Assembly (NCBI GenBank): GCA_014706295.1
Contig: JACSVZ010000004.1
Coordinates: 88,109,047-88,173,046, forward strand
Length of the DNA: 64,000 bases
Direction of reading: 5' to 3'
Source of the DNA: Lycocorax pyrrhopterus obiensis
Taxonomy: Eukaryota; Chordata; Aves; Passeriformes; Paradisaeidae
Under the pieces are notes generated by a model. That model made no database searches, had not been told where the DNA came from, and saw only the letters and a list, made by a program, of their open reading frames with translations. Position numbers and translations under genes: made by a program. Positions 38,501 to 49,175 of this stretch are shown piece after piece; within the stretch, counting starts at the first letter, position 1; each line of letters opens with the position of its first letter.

Positions 38501-41500
38501 ATACAAAATGTGCTGTAGAAATACAAAGCCCATATATCAAAAAGGAGGGCACTACTTCTTAACAAGTATATTTTCCAAAAGGTCAAAGTGGGACACAGAG
38601 GAAGAAAATGAAGGAATTCTTAACATCTCCAGCATGTGACAGGTGAGTCCCATTTTGGTCTCTGGTTTGACAAGGTCTGCAGGAAACCTTTCATGTTCAT
38701 TGATGCTTCTTTTTGAGCCCTCAGGCAAAACTGCGATTAATGGGTGAAAATAAGAAATTTAAAGTCTTTGTATGAAGTAGTACCCTCCAGAGCTAAAGAT
38801 GGGACATATTAATAATAATCTCTCACACCTCTGTTCACAATGACTTGAATGATGAATATTCTGAATTGGTCATGCATTGCCTGGAAAGCACAGTTGCTGT
38901 TTTTCACACTTCATATCTCTAGGCTATCCAGTTACGTGGGGATAAGTTAACATTTTGCTCCCACTGAGGGGTGCTCCAATGCCACTAATGAGCAGCCTTA
39001 TGCTTGTTTTAGAACAACCAGGCCACCATTACTCAGGTGTAAGCCCAGAATGACTTATACAAATGCATCTGTTAAGCAAAGTCCTTATTCTTTCCAGTTC
39101 TTTATTTGTTCCTCGTGGCAGTGTGTATGTGACATAACTGGGATCCTGCATAGTAGGAGCAGAATCCCATCTGTCTGAGGCATCTATAACTGGTTGCTGT
39201 CTCACAGTTTCAGAGAAGTAGCTCATCTGAATGATAACATTTTCTTTCACCACTTAAAACTGTAGTAGGAGAATAAACAATAACTATGCTCTGTATCATA
39301 TCTTGAATAATAGGTTAAAATTTTCAGCACTGAAAAGAACATCTTCAGGATAATTTTTACCCAGGTAAAACATTAACAGGGTTGGAAATATTCATTGTTG
39401 CATGCTGTTACAGTGTATACCTTACCAAGGCATAGGAATACCAGAATGAGTTTTCAATGGACACAGTTAATAGTATCCAAATGTGCCAAAACACACTTCA
39501 GTGGCACTACTCTGAAGAGCAACTTATACCTGTAATAGCACAACAGATAGGATCGGGGGATCAATAGAACATTTTAAGCACGAACCCTGGTCACATTCAG
39601 TCCTGAATTCGTACTATATCCATGATCATATGCAGGTATAGGCATTATGAAAGTCTTGCATATCCTGTGGAAAATTACTACCTTACCAGAAATGATTGGG
39701 GCAATCAAGTCTGGCACCATCTGTCTGGTCATTCCTCAAATTAATCAACCTATGCAGTCACTGTTGAAGAAATCAGGCCTTCTAAGGAGTTCCCAATATT
39801 ACATGCAACAAGAGTCATGGAGGTACATGGGATGCCCAAGTTCAGGCTCTTCTTAGGACAGTGGGAACCTGACTGAGTTATGGGTGTTTTATATCCCATG
39901 GGGAAACTGCTACACTGAGTTTTCTTTTGGATCTGCACTTACCAAGGTGCTGCGGCTTTGTATCTTCCATGGACATTAACCACATGCAGGTCTTCTTTAC
40001 ACTACTCTGCCAAGCGTCTGTCAGGGACTTACACTGTAACAGGTGTTAGAGTATAACACTGCACAACTAATCTTGGCAAACATCTCAGGGCTCAGTACTT
40101 GTTATTTTGCTGAGGTCGTAGGTAAGGTTTTGTACTGTTCTTTGAGGGAGAATAATGTGTTGTGTGTAGAGTGTTTCATTATCAGATGGAGGCAGAAGAA
40201 AATTCCTTCTGGGGACTTAGAAGCTGTTGCTGTGTGGAAACATGCTGTGTGAACAACAGGCTGTGACCAACGCATTAGCTTGACATTTTCCTACTATTGG
40301 GGTAAGACATTTATGAGAAAATACATATTTTTGTTAAAAGCATAGCTACTTCATTCCTAAGCAATTTCAAAACGAATAGGTGTTATACTACCTGATTGGT
40401 TGGGCTTTTGTATTTCTGGTAATAGGGATGATTTTATTCTGATCCATTATTACCACTTCTGTTTTACCATTTTTGCTCCAGATGTTTCTACAAACTTTAT
40501 TAGCAGACAAAGTTCATGTCTCAAATAACATAAAACCCTGAAACACAAACTGAAGTGAGGAAGTATAGCACACACTAGAGGGTGATGGCAGAAGGAAACT
40601 GGAGGGTAATTACAATAAAAGCAAGCAGTTGTTTAAGCTGGCTGTTTGCACAATGTGGTGATCTTGAACCATCTGGAAATTTGTTTTCATAAACAAATAA
40701 CATCTGTTTCTCTTCATTGTTGTATAACCTAACCTTTCATGGTGTTAAGGAAACTTCAGATGTATTCCTCAACAAGTAGTTGCCTGATTTCTTCAGGGCA
40801 CTCACCAGAAGTGAATATGCTTCAGGAAGGAGGATATGAAGGAGCAATACCCATACTAACTTACTCCTGGAGAACATCCTTGATGACGTTCAGCTACAAG
40901 GGCAAACATGCTCAAATTGAAGCAGTTTCTGCAGGAACACAGCCATGTGCTGATCAACATCATTTGATAAAAGTTATTTGAAATGCAGCATGGGCATGAA
41001 TGAAGAAACATCCCATTGCTCTTAGCATAAGGACCTGGTCTGAGACGGAGAGGCATCTAGTTTGTTATTAGTTCTACTACTAAGGTCTACAAACTCATAG
41101 CATTGAAACTTGTATTTCACATGCTCTGTCTTTGGTAACATGAATACAGGTTGACTGGAATGGTAAGTGAGAATGCAGTTATGGTTAGCTGGAGAAAAGC
41201 TGTTTCAGTGACCTTCCCCTTCTGCTTCATGGATCTCCTTGAGCTAAGTTGTGGCTTGGTGACTGTCCCACCAAATGACATAGTCCAAAGCCGTGTTTCC
41301 AACACAACTGTCTCATGACTGGGCCTGAAGCACCAAGGCTCCCTTCTTGATGGTTTCATGAAAATGATGCTCACAAAAAGAGTTTGCCAGAAAGTTATCG
41401 ACAATATATCATCAGATCTACTACAGATTGCTCCAGGATGAAATTGCATGTGTTAATTATTGTCATTTGAGAAGAACCATTGACAGTGGAAGCAAAAGGA

Positions 41501-42177
41501 ATTTTTAAATTTTAGCATATCTAACCCATCCTGTAACATTCACAAGAAAAGTTCAGATTGTTTTTAAAGGTGCTAGTTGTAATATATTCGGATTGTTGAT
41601 GATAGATTAATAAAGCTTGCTATTTTGAAGTGGAAAATAAGTTGATCTTTATGTTCTGAGTCAAATTTTGTATGCAAAATCCTAACATCATTCTGGAGAA
41701 TGATGTTCATATTCACCTCTGTGCCTTCATGTACGAATGTGACAATTACATCATGCTCTTTTGTATAACTAGCATGTTTAATGCATCTCAAAAATGCCTT
41801 CTCATGCCAACAGGTCCTTCAGCAAAGGCAGTCTGCACATTTCAAAAGTCAAAAGCAATTTGTTTAAATGACCTGTAACCTAACATGGTTCGTGCTGCTA
41901 GAAATCAGTAAGTCTGCTCTCCAGCTCACAAAGCTAACATTGAAGTTTGTTTTAGGAAAACATGGTTTGAGGACAGTGCTTTAGTGACTCAGAGCAATGT
42001 GAAGATGTTTGACACTGTGGATGTGTATCTATTATGTGTGATTTCCTCTATGTGTGTTTGCATTAATAGAGATATTTTTCAAGTACTTTGTTTTTCTTAA
42101 GCAACTCACCAAATATTCTATAATATTGGCAGACAAAATAGTCTATAATATTCTTTCAGTAGCTGGGAGAATTCTCA
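35586..42177. other. Long AT-rich interval without recognised features
   Basis: About 6.6 kb. Frames reach 110 codons (minus strand, 41117-41449) without recognisable domains. I looked for DNA-transposon ends: a 13-base inverted repeat at 39405-39417 and 40030-40042 is no longer than expected by chance. No RNA genes are recognised. Confidence 0.5.
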
Positions 42178-42397
42178 CCATCACTGGCTCTTGTTCTTAT
42201 GGAGGACTTCAGTTTGACAGGTATCTTCTGGAAGTACCACACAACAGAGAGAAAACAGTCCAGGAGGTTTCTGGAATATGTGGAAGAGAACTTCCTGACA
42301 CAGCTGGTGAGTGAGCCAAGGGAAGGTACCCCTCTGAACCTGTTGTTTGTGAACAGAGAAGGACTGGTGGGTGGTGTGGTGATCAGAAGCTGTTTTG
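42178..42397 (+). mobile_element. CR1 LINE fragment, ORF2 endonuclease domain
   Basis: The plus strand reads a recognisable stretch of the CR1 ORF2 apurinic-type endonuclease: '[10 protein letters not shown]' (family wording has G-D-F-N at this site), then '[20 protein letters not shown]' and 'NREGLVGGV'. The Gly and the catalytic-site Asn of the G-D-F-N motif have been replaced by Glu and Ser, so the domain would be inactive. The fragment is in the opposite orientation to the reverse-transcriptase fragment that starts about ten bases to its right. It lacks both ORF2 ends and has no 3' UTR of its own. Confidence 0.8.
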
Positions 42398-42407
42398 TGC
42401 AGAGTGC

Positions 42408-42912
42408 ACATTGCCCTTCTCTGGACATGCTGCAGCCCCTCAAAGGCTTTCTTGTCATGAAGGGCCCAGAACTGGACACAGGATTTGAGGTGCGGCCTCA
42501 CCAGTGCTGAGTACAGAGGGACAATCACTGCCCTGGTCCTGCTGGCCACGCTATTGCTGATACAGGCCAGGATGCCATTGGGCTTCTTGGCCACCTGGGC
42601 ACACACTGGCTCATGTTCTGCTGCTGTCAACTAGCACTCCCAGCTCCTTTTCCACCAGGCAGCTTTCCAGCCACTCTGCCCCCAGCCTGTAGCTCTGCAT
42701 GTGGTTGCTATAACCCAAGAGTGACACCAATTGGCCTTATTGAACCTCAGAAAATTGGCCTTGGCCCATCGATCCAGCCTGTCCATATCCCTTCCTACCC
42801 CTCAGCAGATCAACGCTCCCTCCCAGCTCGGTGTCATCTGCAAAGTGACTGAGGGTGGCTTTGATCCCCTCATCCGGATCATTGATAAATGTATTAAACA
42901 GCACTGGAAGTA
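42408..42912 (-). mobile_element. CR1 LINE fragment, ORF2 reverse transcriptase
   Basis: The minus strand gives CR1 ORF2 from the catalytic region to the domain after it: '[12 protein letters not shown]' and '[12 protein letters not shown]' near 42850 (the F-A-D-D metal site is intact), then '[15 protein letters not shown]', '[14 protein letters not shown]' and 'HVQRRA' down to about 42410. A frameshift lies between the two halves. Neither the 3' UTR nor the terminal CR1 tail is present at the left end. Instead the sequence switches to the plus-strand endonuclease fragment. It is truncated at the right at about 42912. Confidence 0.9.
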
Positions 42913-44778
42913 GGTGGTCTAGCAAAATAAGTACTGTTATATACAAGGAAAGTACTACAAATATACAAATATATACTACAATGACCTTGCTGGGAAACCA
43001 AGGCAAGGTCAATGCTTTCCAGGTGACATATGTCTCTTTTCTGCATAATGCCATTTCCTTGCAAAGAGAAACTTCAGATGGCTTGCGAGTGGCTGAACTA
43101 AAAACTGCTGCAGACTGCTGAGCCCTGGTAAGTCTGTATGGCTATTGAGTGAAAAGGCACACAGGAAGTCAGTTAGAAATGATGGGGTAATAATTCCTGC
43201 TTGGAGAGACCAGGGCTAGAGGGAGGAAAGCTTTGTGGCCTGTCTAATCAAGTAATGAAACCTCTCAGCACCGCAGTTTTTACTCTGAGGGGAAGGTGGG
43301 ATCCTGGCTAAGGGGAGGAATTGGGTGAAATTGAGGCCCACAGTAGGGAAGAGGTCGAGATCATGGTTTTGTGATGGCTTCCTGCCCATTTCTTCTCTTG
43401 GATGTGAAGGTAGGGGAAAGCCTTGCTGATGTGTGGGCAGTGTGAGTGCACGTGGGCAGAGAGAGCATGCAGCCACATGGTAGAAAAAGTTGAAGCTAAA
43501 ACTCAGTGTTACATTCAGTGGTTTTTGTCTTACCCCAGTAGCTCAAGTCAAACCTAGCCAAAATGGTTGTGTTGGAAATCCCTTAAAACAGCTCCAAAAC
43601 TAATAGAGTATGTCAATTTACTGGGGAGAACTCGCCTATCCCTGTGTGTGTTTCCATTAAACAATGTTACAAGTTATAGAATTTATATTTTTTCACCTCC
43701 AATCATTTAGATACTTCTCATTTAGCATTAAACATTTTTAATTCAAAAGATTTGTCTTAATGTTGGGCTTTTTTTTTTAAGTAGAAGGAAAATCTAAGCA
43801 TCAGATTACTTAGCTGAAGACAACATCTGAAATAAACTGTACTACTAGGAATAAAAGCCCAATTTCATTCTCCCTGGACATTTTTCTTATGGATTTTCAA
43901 ATGTTTCCATTAACAGAATTTAGTTCACTTTACCCTCATGGGAAATATATTAAAAATACTATAAAGTGGGCAGAGAGTGAAGAATTTTTTTAATCTGATA
44001 ATTCAATGTGATTGTCAAACAAGACATAGTACAGAAAAAGGAGAGAATAAATATATCTGCAGTGATCATTTTACTTCTTTAAGCACAGGTTTTCAGGTCA
44101 GATACCAAATGAATGAAAAACATTTCACTGTGTTTAGGATGGATTTAGTTTTAAGCTGAGCTATGAAGCTGGTTTAAAGTTTATTTCCCTTAAATCTGCA
44201 AATAATATCAAGAGGGTCAGGACTTCTTTTTCCTCATTGTCTTTTTAAAAAATATATTTTCATTTTATATCTATATATCTATATATATATGTGTATATAC
44301 AACTTGGAACAAGCCAATTGTCCTAGACATGAAAAGTTCTTTAAAATCTCCGTAATAATATTTATGCACTTCACTGCATTATAGTGATGTTCAATTAATG
44401 AATATTTGCAAATCACAACAATATACTCATACTCTGCTTCCCTCTCTATAGCTTGAATTCTAGGTGAATTACAGCTGCTAAATATCATATATATTATCAT
44501 AAATATGATAATTTATACCATAAATTTTCACCCACCTTATTGTTTTTAAGAACTAATATAAAAGAATAGAAAACAGTCCCATTATTAATAAACAGTTATT
44601 GCAACAGTTGTATGCAGCTTATATTCAACCCTTCAGTTCTCAGCAGAAGTGATGTTACGGCCAGAAATCTTTCAGGGATTTCTCGGTTTTGAAAGATACC
44701 AGAAGTTATCAAACTGTTGAGTTGAATTTAGAGAGTATTTTTTTTATACAAAGCCTATATCCTTGTGACTGATACAGA
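42913..44778. other. AT-rich DNA with TA-rich patch
   Basis: No gene is recognised. A TA-rich low-complexity patch lies at about 44265-44300, and a near-perfect hairpin (arms 'attatcat' and 'atgataat') at about 44492-44511. Confidence 0.5.
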
Positions 44779-45290
44779 CTCATAGAATTAAGCTTCATGG
44801 TGTTTAAGGTTGAGACCAGCCATCTAATCTCCTGAATATCACAGGCCATTAAGTATCAGACAGTGATGCTGCACTGAGATCCTTAGTTTCATTGAAACTT
44901 TTCTTTCAGCCTAGTTCTGACTTGAAAATCTGAATATGGTGAGAATCTATCATTTTCCTCTGTAGTATGTTCCAGTACCTATTCACTCCCACTGTTTAAA
45001 ATGTGTGCTTGTTTTCTGATTTGAATTTTCTGGCTTCTGCTTCCAGACAATTGGTTCTAGTTATGTATTCCTCTGCTTGATTAAAACCCCGTTTTGTACA
45101 TGAGTATTTTTTACTCATGAAAGCATTTATACACCTTATCTAGTCACATCCCAGTTTTTTCTGATAAGATAAACAGACCAAGCTAGAAGAAAGACATTTT
45201 CTCCAGGTCTTAAATAATTTTTGTGTTTCTCTTCTGCTCACAGACTACTTTTAAAAGATCCCTTTTTGAAATGTGGACACTGGAGCTCTA
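44779..45290 (-). mobile_element. Ancient CR1-type LINE fragment
   Basis: The plus strand begins 'actcatagaattaagc', then 'ccatctaatctcctgaatat' and 'cacaggccat'. These are the landmarks of an older CR1 lineage, familiar from turtle and crocodile genomes, in which a block about transcripts of the 'catctagtctgacctcctg' type precedes 'cacaggccat'. Further landmarks continue to the right: 'atgttccagtacc', 'cactcccactgtttaaaa', 'cttctgcttccag', and 'tgtggacactggagctc' near 45270. The element is on the minus strand, about 500 bases long and heavily mutated, so it should predate the other CR1 copies here. Confidence 0.72.
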
Positions 45291-45650
45291 TGATGGCGAG
45301 TGAAGTTCCCCTGGGTGTGCAGTTTCAGACAGCCTAAAATTAGGTTTCTGCTTTGACTTGTCTGCTCCATAATTATCCTCCATTCTTTATAAAGAAGCTT
45401 AGAGAAGCAGGTCAGGTATCCCCAGGACTGAAGTTAATTTTTGTTATTACTTCCCTCCACTCCTGTACTGCTGGCCTTTCTTTACTTCTTTTCACCACAG
45501 CATCTCCCTAGGTGCTCGACTCCTTGGCCTCCCAAGTCCTTCATGGGAACCAAGTTTAAGTCAGTCTAAAACTTTAGAGATACTAGATAGTCTTGCTAAT
45601 TCAGAGCTGTCAGCTTGGAAATGAAGAGTGAAAGAAAGAACTAGTACCTT
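45291..45650. other. Spacer between ancient CR1 and ERVL
   Basis: Unique-looking sequence of about 360 bases. The five bases before the LTR ('acctt', 45646-45650) would be the left copy of the ERVL target-site duplication, but the right copy is lost with the 3' end. Confidence 0.5.
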
Positions 45651-46213
45651 AGTTTTGGCTGGGATAGAGTTATTTTTGTTTGTAGTGGCTGATGCAGTGG
45701 TGTGTTTTGTATTTAGGATGACAGTAATGTTGATAACACACTGATGTTTTAGCTGTTACTGAGCAGGGCTTACTCTGATTCAAAGACTTTTCAGCTTCTC
45801 ATGCTGCCCTGCCATTGAGGAGGCTCGGGATGCACAAGGAGCTGGGAGGGTACATGTCCAGGACAGCTGACCCCAATGGACACAAGGTATATTCCATGCC
45901 ATAATCAGCACCGTGCTTACTGAGCAATAAAACTGTTGGCAAATGGCCAACAAGGTGTGGGAGCCCATTGCTCAGGGATGGGCTGGGCATCAGTCAGTGC
46001 CTGGTGAGCAATTTCGTTGTACATCACTTGCTTTATATATTCTCTTGTCATTAATATTATCTTCCTTTCCCTTTACCGTCTTAAACTGTCTTTATCTTAA
46101 CCCACAAGATTTACCTCTTTCCCTCTTCTCTCCCTCTTTCCTCCATCCCGCTAGAGGGGAGTGAGAGAACAGCTGTGTGGTGTTTGGCTGCTGGCTGGGG
46201 TTAAAACACAGCA
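45651..46213 (+). repeat. ERVL 5' LTR
   Basis: About 563 bases. Landmarks of the bird ERVL LTR are 'ggctgggatagagtta' near the start, 'tgttttagctgttactgagc' around 45748, 'ggacagctgaccccaatgga' around 45861, 'aactgtctttatcttaaccc' around 46084, and 'gctggctggggttaaa' at the end. The expected TATA box region is degraded to an 'aataaaa' word near 45924, and the ATTAAA-type polyadenylation signal before 'ctgtctttatc' reads CTTAAA. The promoter and 3'-processing signals are therefore both damaged. Confidence 0.88.
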
Positions 46214-46221
46214 GTTCTTTC

Positions 46222-46241
46222 TGGTACCCAGTGTCAGGTTC
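46222..46241 (+). promoter_or_regulatory. ERVL primer-binding site, leucine-tRNA-like
   Basis: The sequence after the LTR starts TGGTACC and ends GGTTC, in the correct place for a primer-binding site. By eye it matches about 15 of 20 bases of the complement of the 3' end of a vertebrate leucine tRNA (UAA type), the usual primer for ERVL elements. The mismatches are in the middle. Confidence 0.6.
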
Positions 46242-46332
46242 AAAGGATTGAGATAACAGATCTGACCAGAAAAGTGTTAAAAAAATTTTGTTTTACAAGT
46301 TCATTATATTAGTTTAATAGTTGCTGATCACC

Positions 46333-46584
46333 ATGTTGATTTATCTGCTCTCAGAGGAGTTGTGCTTGTTCTCAGGGTTATGTTATATAAGACCTTACTT
46401 GCTGTATGTGTTCCCTTTTGTGCTGTTTATCATCCCTGGGGGCTGGATTAAGGTTATCATTTTGCTGTACTGTGTAACACTGGCTTATGATATCATAAAA
46501 TTAGTGGTCGTGAGACTAATCTGGTATTTGTACTCAGCATTACTGTCGTCTCTATACTTCGGGAACCATCTCAGAAACTATTAA
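46333..46584 (+). CDS. Hydrophobic ORF in ERVL leader (83 codons)
   Basis: The frame runs from ATG at 46333 to TAA at 46582-46584 without interruption, between the primer-binding site and gag. The peptide is strongly hydrophobic, with two or three possible membrane segments ('LLYVFPFVLFIIPG', 'VIILLYCVTLAY', 'LIWYLYSALLSSLYF') separated by a few charged residues. It has no similarity I can name to gag, protease or envelope. In sharp contrast to the neighbouring gag and pol relics, it carries no stop. It may be a small accessory membrane protein of the ancestral element, or an open frame preserved by its T-rich composition, since hydrophobic codons rarely become stops. Expression from this copy is doubtful because the LTR is damaged. 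Confidence 0.35.
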   Translation: MLIYLLSEELCLFSGLCYIRPYLLYVFPFVLFIIPGGWIKVIILLYCVTLAYDIIKLVVVRLIWYLYSALLSSLYFGNHLRNY

Positions 46585-46699
46585 CGATTACACTCTTCAC
46601 CTTTTCTCCTCAGAGAGCTGATCTGTGGGGGAGACAAGAGGGAACACTCCCCCGCTACTTCACCTTCCCTTTCTCCTCCAGGCTAGTTACAATAGCTCT

Positions 46700-48470
46700 T
46701 GAGAATTTTGAATCTTTGGGATGTTCAAACAAGCGTGTTCCCACTCCTATCTCCTGAATGCATTCCAGGTCTTATTTAAGGTTAAACAAATATTTAAGTA
46801 TACCACTCTGAGTTCTATTCCAAGGCTGGATAGTTATGAGTAGCAGGATGTGTGGGATAGTATGGACAAGAATCTAGGAGAGCGGACACCTCCAGTGTTT
46901 TGGAACTTCACCCCTAAAAAAGTGCAGAATCCAGAAAACTGGTAAAATATTTGGAAAAAATATGCTGTGACCCTGACAGTTCCAGAGAGAAACAAATCAC
47001 TGCCACATGCTTGGGCCTGGCCCATGCAGATCCAGCCCTGCTCAACACTCTTTAGGGGGAAAAGAAGGTCTCTGGATCTGATGACAAAATGACAGACACT
47101 GCAGCAACCACGATAGGCACTGGGGCTACTCACCCCCCTGCGACAAGCACTGCAGCTCCTCCAGCCCTAGCAAGTATGAAGCTGAACCAGGGTACCAACC
47201 CATGCTGGTAACAGCTGCCCCAATATACATGAGAAGAAATACTGGATGCAAAAGTGAGCTTGTTTAATAAGGGAAGAAACTCCTACTAAAGAGGGAAGGA
47301 GGAAGAAGAAGATAAGACAGGAGTCTCCAAGTGCCGTCATGAGAACAGGAGGAGGAAGTGACAGAGCTCATAAACGAGGCAGTAACCACCTGATCCCAGT
47401 CCCTGAGAGAGCTGTGAGATATGTGAAAAGATTTCAGCTTCATCCAGACCAGCACATTGTCACCCGATTGCTCCAATGCTAGGATAGCAGGACCTGTGGC
47501 CTGCAGTTAGAGGGTAGAAAAGCCGAGCAGCTGGGATCCCTTTCTAGGGAAGGCATTGACAAAGTGATTGGAAAAATGGCACAAGACCTCAGCCTCTGCA
47601 CGTGACTTCTATTAGGCAGTAAGGAAAGGTTTCCCTTCAAGAAAGGTATTACGCCATTCAGGCAAATGGATCACCATTGAAAAAGGTATCCAGTACCTGA
47701 GGGAATTAGCCATGCTGGAGGTGATTTATGGTGAGCAATGAGAAATTATTCAGAGATCCAGATGAAATCTGGAATCTGGAAAGTGTGTGTCACCCAGGTG
47801 GTAGAAGTTTGTATGGAGCTCACCATTGTTATACGCCAGCTCATGGGCAGTAATGACCTGGAAAGAGGGAGAGAGACAAACAGAGGATGAATTGGCTGTC
47901 CAGTTCCAGCAGCATGAAGAAATTTTCTCTTCCCCCAATGAGGCTGTGTCTCAGCTGTGGAGAAACTGTTCCAAGAGTTCCAGCAATTCAGACAGGATAT
48001 GTCCTAGTCCACACCTGTATGGACCAGTATCTCAGTGTAGTGGTTTGGTTCAAAAACTAAAAACCCAAACTATGCTAAACCATGAGACTCAGCTATCAGG
48101 AACTAGAGCTCCTCTGCTCAAGAGAGAGGATATGGTGATTACACACCACAGACCATCCTGTGGCTTTACCTGAGTGACCACAGAGAAGACATGAGAAAGT
48201 AGGATGCAAAATCTACCTCGACACCCTCACGGGTGTCTGATTTGCAGGAAAAACAACCACAAAATGGGTTTCTTCAGGAAAACTTCTGCTCCAGTTTCAA
48301 GCAGGCAAATTGCCAAACAGAGTAGAAGGGCTGATCCTACTTCTGATCTTAATAAAGAGAATTCTGTTTTGTACATACAAAAAGTGAGTAACCAATATGA
48401 TGATCAGGACTAGAGGGGCCCTGCTTCCAGCCAGGTGGAGGAAGGAGACAACAGGGTTTACTGGACTGTG
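46700..48470 (+). pseudogene. ERVL gag relic
   Basis: The region between leader and protease has gag-like wording of the ERVL family in broken frames. The best-preserved stretch is 47826-48173, with 'SWAVMTWKEGER' and a glutamine/glutamate-rich segment ('VQFQQHEEI') that would belong to the capsid-proximal helical part. Further pieces occur around 47520-47710. Many stops and several frame changes separate the pieces. No intact zinc-knuckle (C-C-H-C) is seen, as is usual for ERVL gag relics this decayed. Assignment rests on position and wording, not on an alignment. Confidence 0.6.
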
Positions 48471-48473
48471 TGA

Positions 48474-48755
48474 TTTCGATGGCCTGGTGCACCAGGCCAA
48501 CAGGAGTATAAGGCTCTAGTAGATACTGGTGCACAGTGTATCCTACTACCACCAAGCTATAGAAAAGCAGAACCCATTTGTATTTCTGGAATGACCGGAG
48601 TGTCCCAACAGCTAATTGTATTGGAGGCTGAAGTGACCCTCACTGGGAATAAGTGGCAAAAGCCCCCCACTGTGACTGGTCCAGAGACTCCATGCATCCT
48701 TGGCAGAGACTCAGAAGAGAGTATTTCAAGGACCCCAAAGGTTGGGCTTTCTGTA
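48474..48755 (+). pseudogene. ERVL protease domain, frame still open
   Basis: An uninterrupted 94-codon frame between in-frame stops at 48471 and 48756 encodes a retropepsin-like domain. The catalytic Asp-Thr-Gly triad lies at 48522-48530 within 'ALVDTGAQC', and the C-terminal 'CILGRDS' near 48700 matches the conserved I-L-G-R-D substrate-pocket helix region of retroviral aspartic proteases. It is cut off from gag by a stop upstream and from pol by the TAG at 48756. It would work only as a dimer in a virion, so in this copy it is a relic. Confidence 0.75.
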
Positions 48756-48756
48756 T

Positions 48757-49175
48757 AGCTGTCTAGCAGATGGAGGAAATTAGGCAGATGTCTACTTTGC
48801 CCAGTCTCTCAGAGGACCCTTGTGTTGTGGAGTTGCTGAAGGTCGAAGAACAACAGTGCACCAACGGCAATATCTCACCAAACATGACTCCCATCTGTAA
48901 GCTGATTTGTTGACTGGAGAGCCAAGGAGTCATCAGCAAAATCTGCTTGCCTTTTAACAATCCTACATGGCCAGTGCAAAGGTCTGGCAGAGAATGGAGA
49001 CTAACCGCAGACTATTGTGGCCTTAATGAAGTCACACCATCACTGAGTGCTGCTGTGCCCGACATGCTAAAGCTTCAATAAGAACTGTAGTGGAAGGCCG
49101 CTGCGTGATATGCCCCAAATGGGAACTGGTATTGTTTTCTCAGTCTCTTTGGCAGCAGACTGCAGGCCACAGCAG
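48757..49175 (+). pseudogene. ERVL pol relic, 5' part of reverse transcriptase
   Basis: The frame downstream of the protease gives the pre-RT linker ('LSEDPCVVELL'), then the first reverse-transcriptase blocks: 'LESQGVIS', 'LPFNNPTWPVQ', 'EWRLTADYCGLNEVTP' and 'LSAAVPDML'. Stops fall at 48911-48913 and 49079-49081. Nucleotide similarity to the following block ('ctctttggcagcagactgca') continues to about 49175 in a shifted frame and then ends abruptly. The Y-x-D-D catalytic box, RNase H and integrase are missing. Confidence 0.78.

Larger units (their letters stand above)
45651..49175 (+). mobile_element. Truncated ERVL-type endogenous retrovirus
   Basis: The order of parts is 5' LTR, primer-binding site, leader with a hydrophobic ORF, gag relic, protease, and the first part of reverse transcriptase. 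Homology stops at about 49175, within the fingers/palm region and before the catalytic Y-x-D-D motif. Nothing resembling RNase H, integrase or a 3' LTR follows. Gag and pol contain stops and frameshifts, so no particle or replication could come from it. The LTR wording and the absence of any env-like region fit the avian ERVL group, a class III retrovirus-like family. The copy is old but probably younger than the neighbouring ancient CR1. I did not attempt to restore any frame. Confidence 0.88.

Noticed and set aside
39405..40042. 13-base perfect inverted repeat as DNA-transposon ends
   Set aside because: Many such pairs are expected by chance in a window this size. The match does not extend, and no TA or 8-base target duplication is visible.
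42181..42630. 149-codon minus-strand frame as a single protein
   Set aside because: Only its N-terminal two thirds is CR1 reverse transcriptase. The remainder is antisense to the plus-strand endonuclease fragment.
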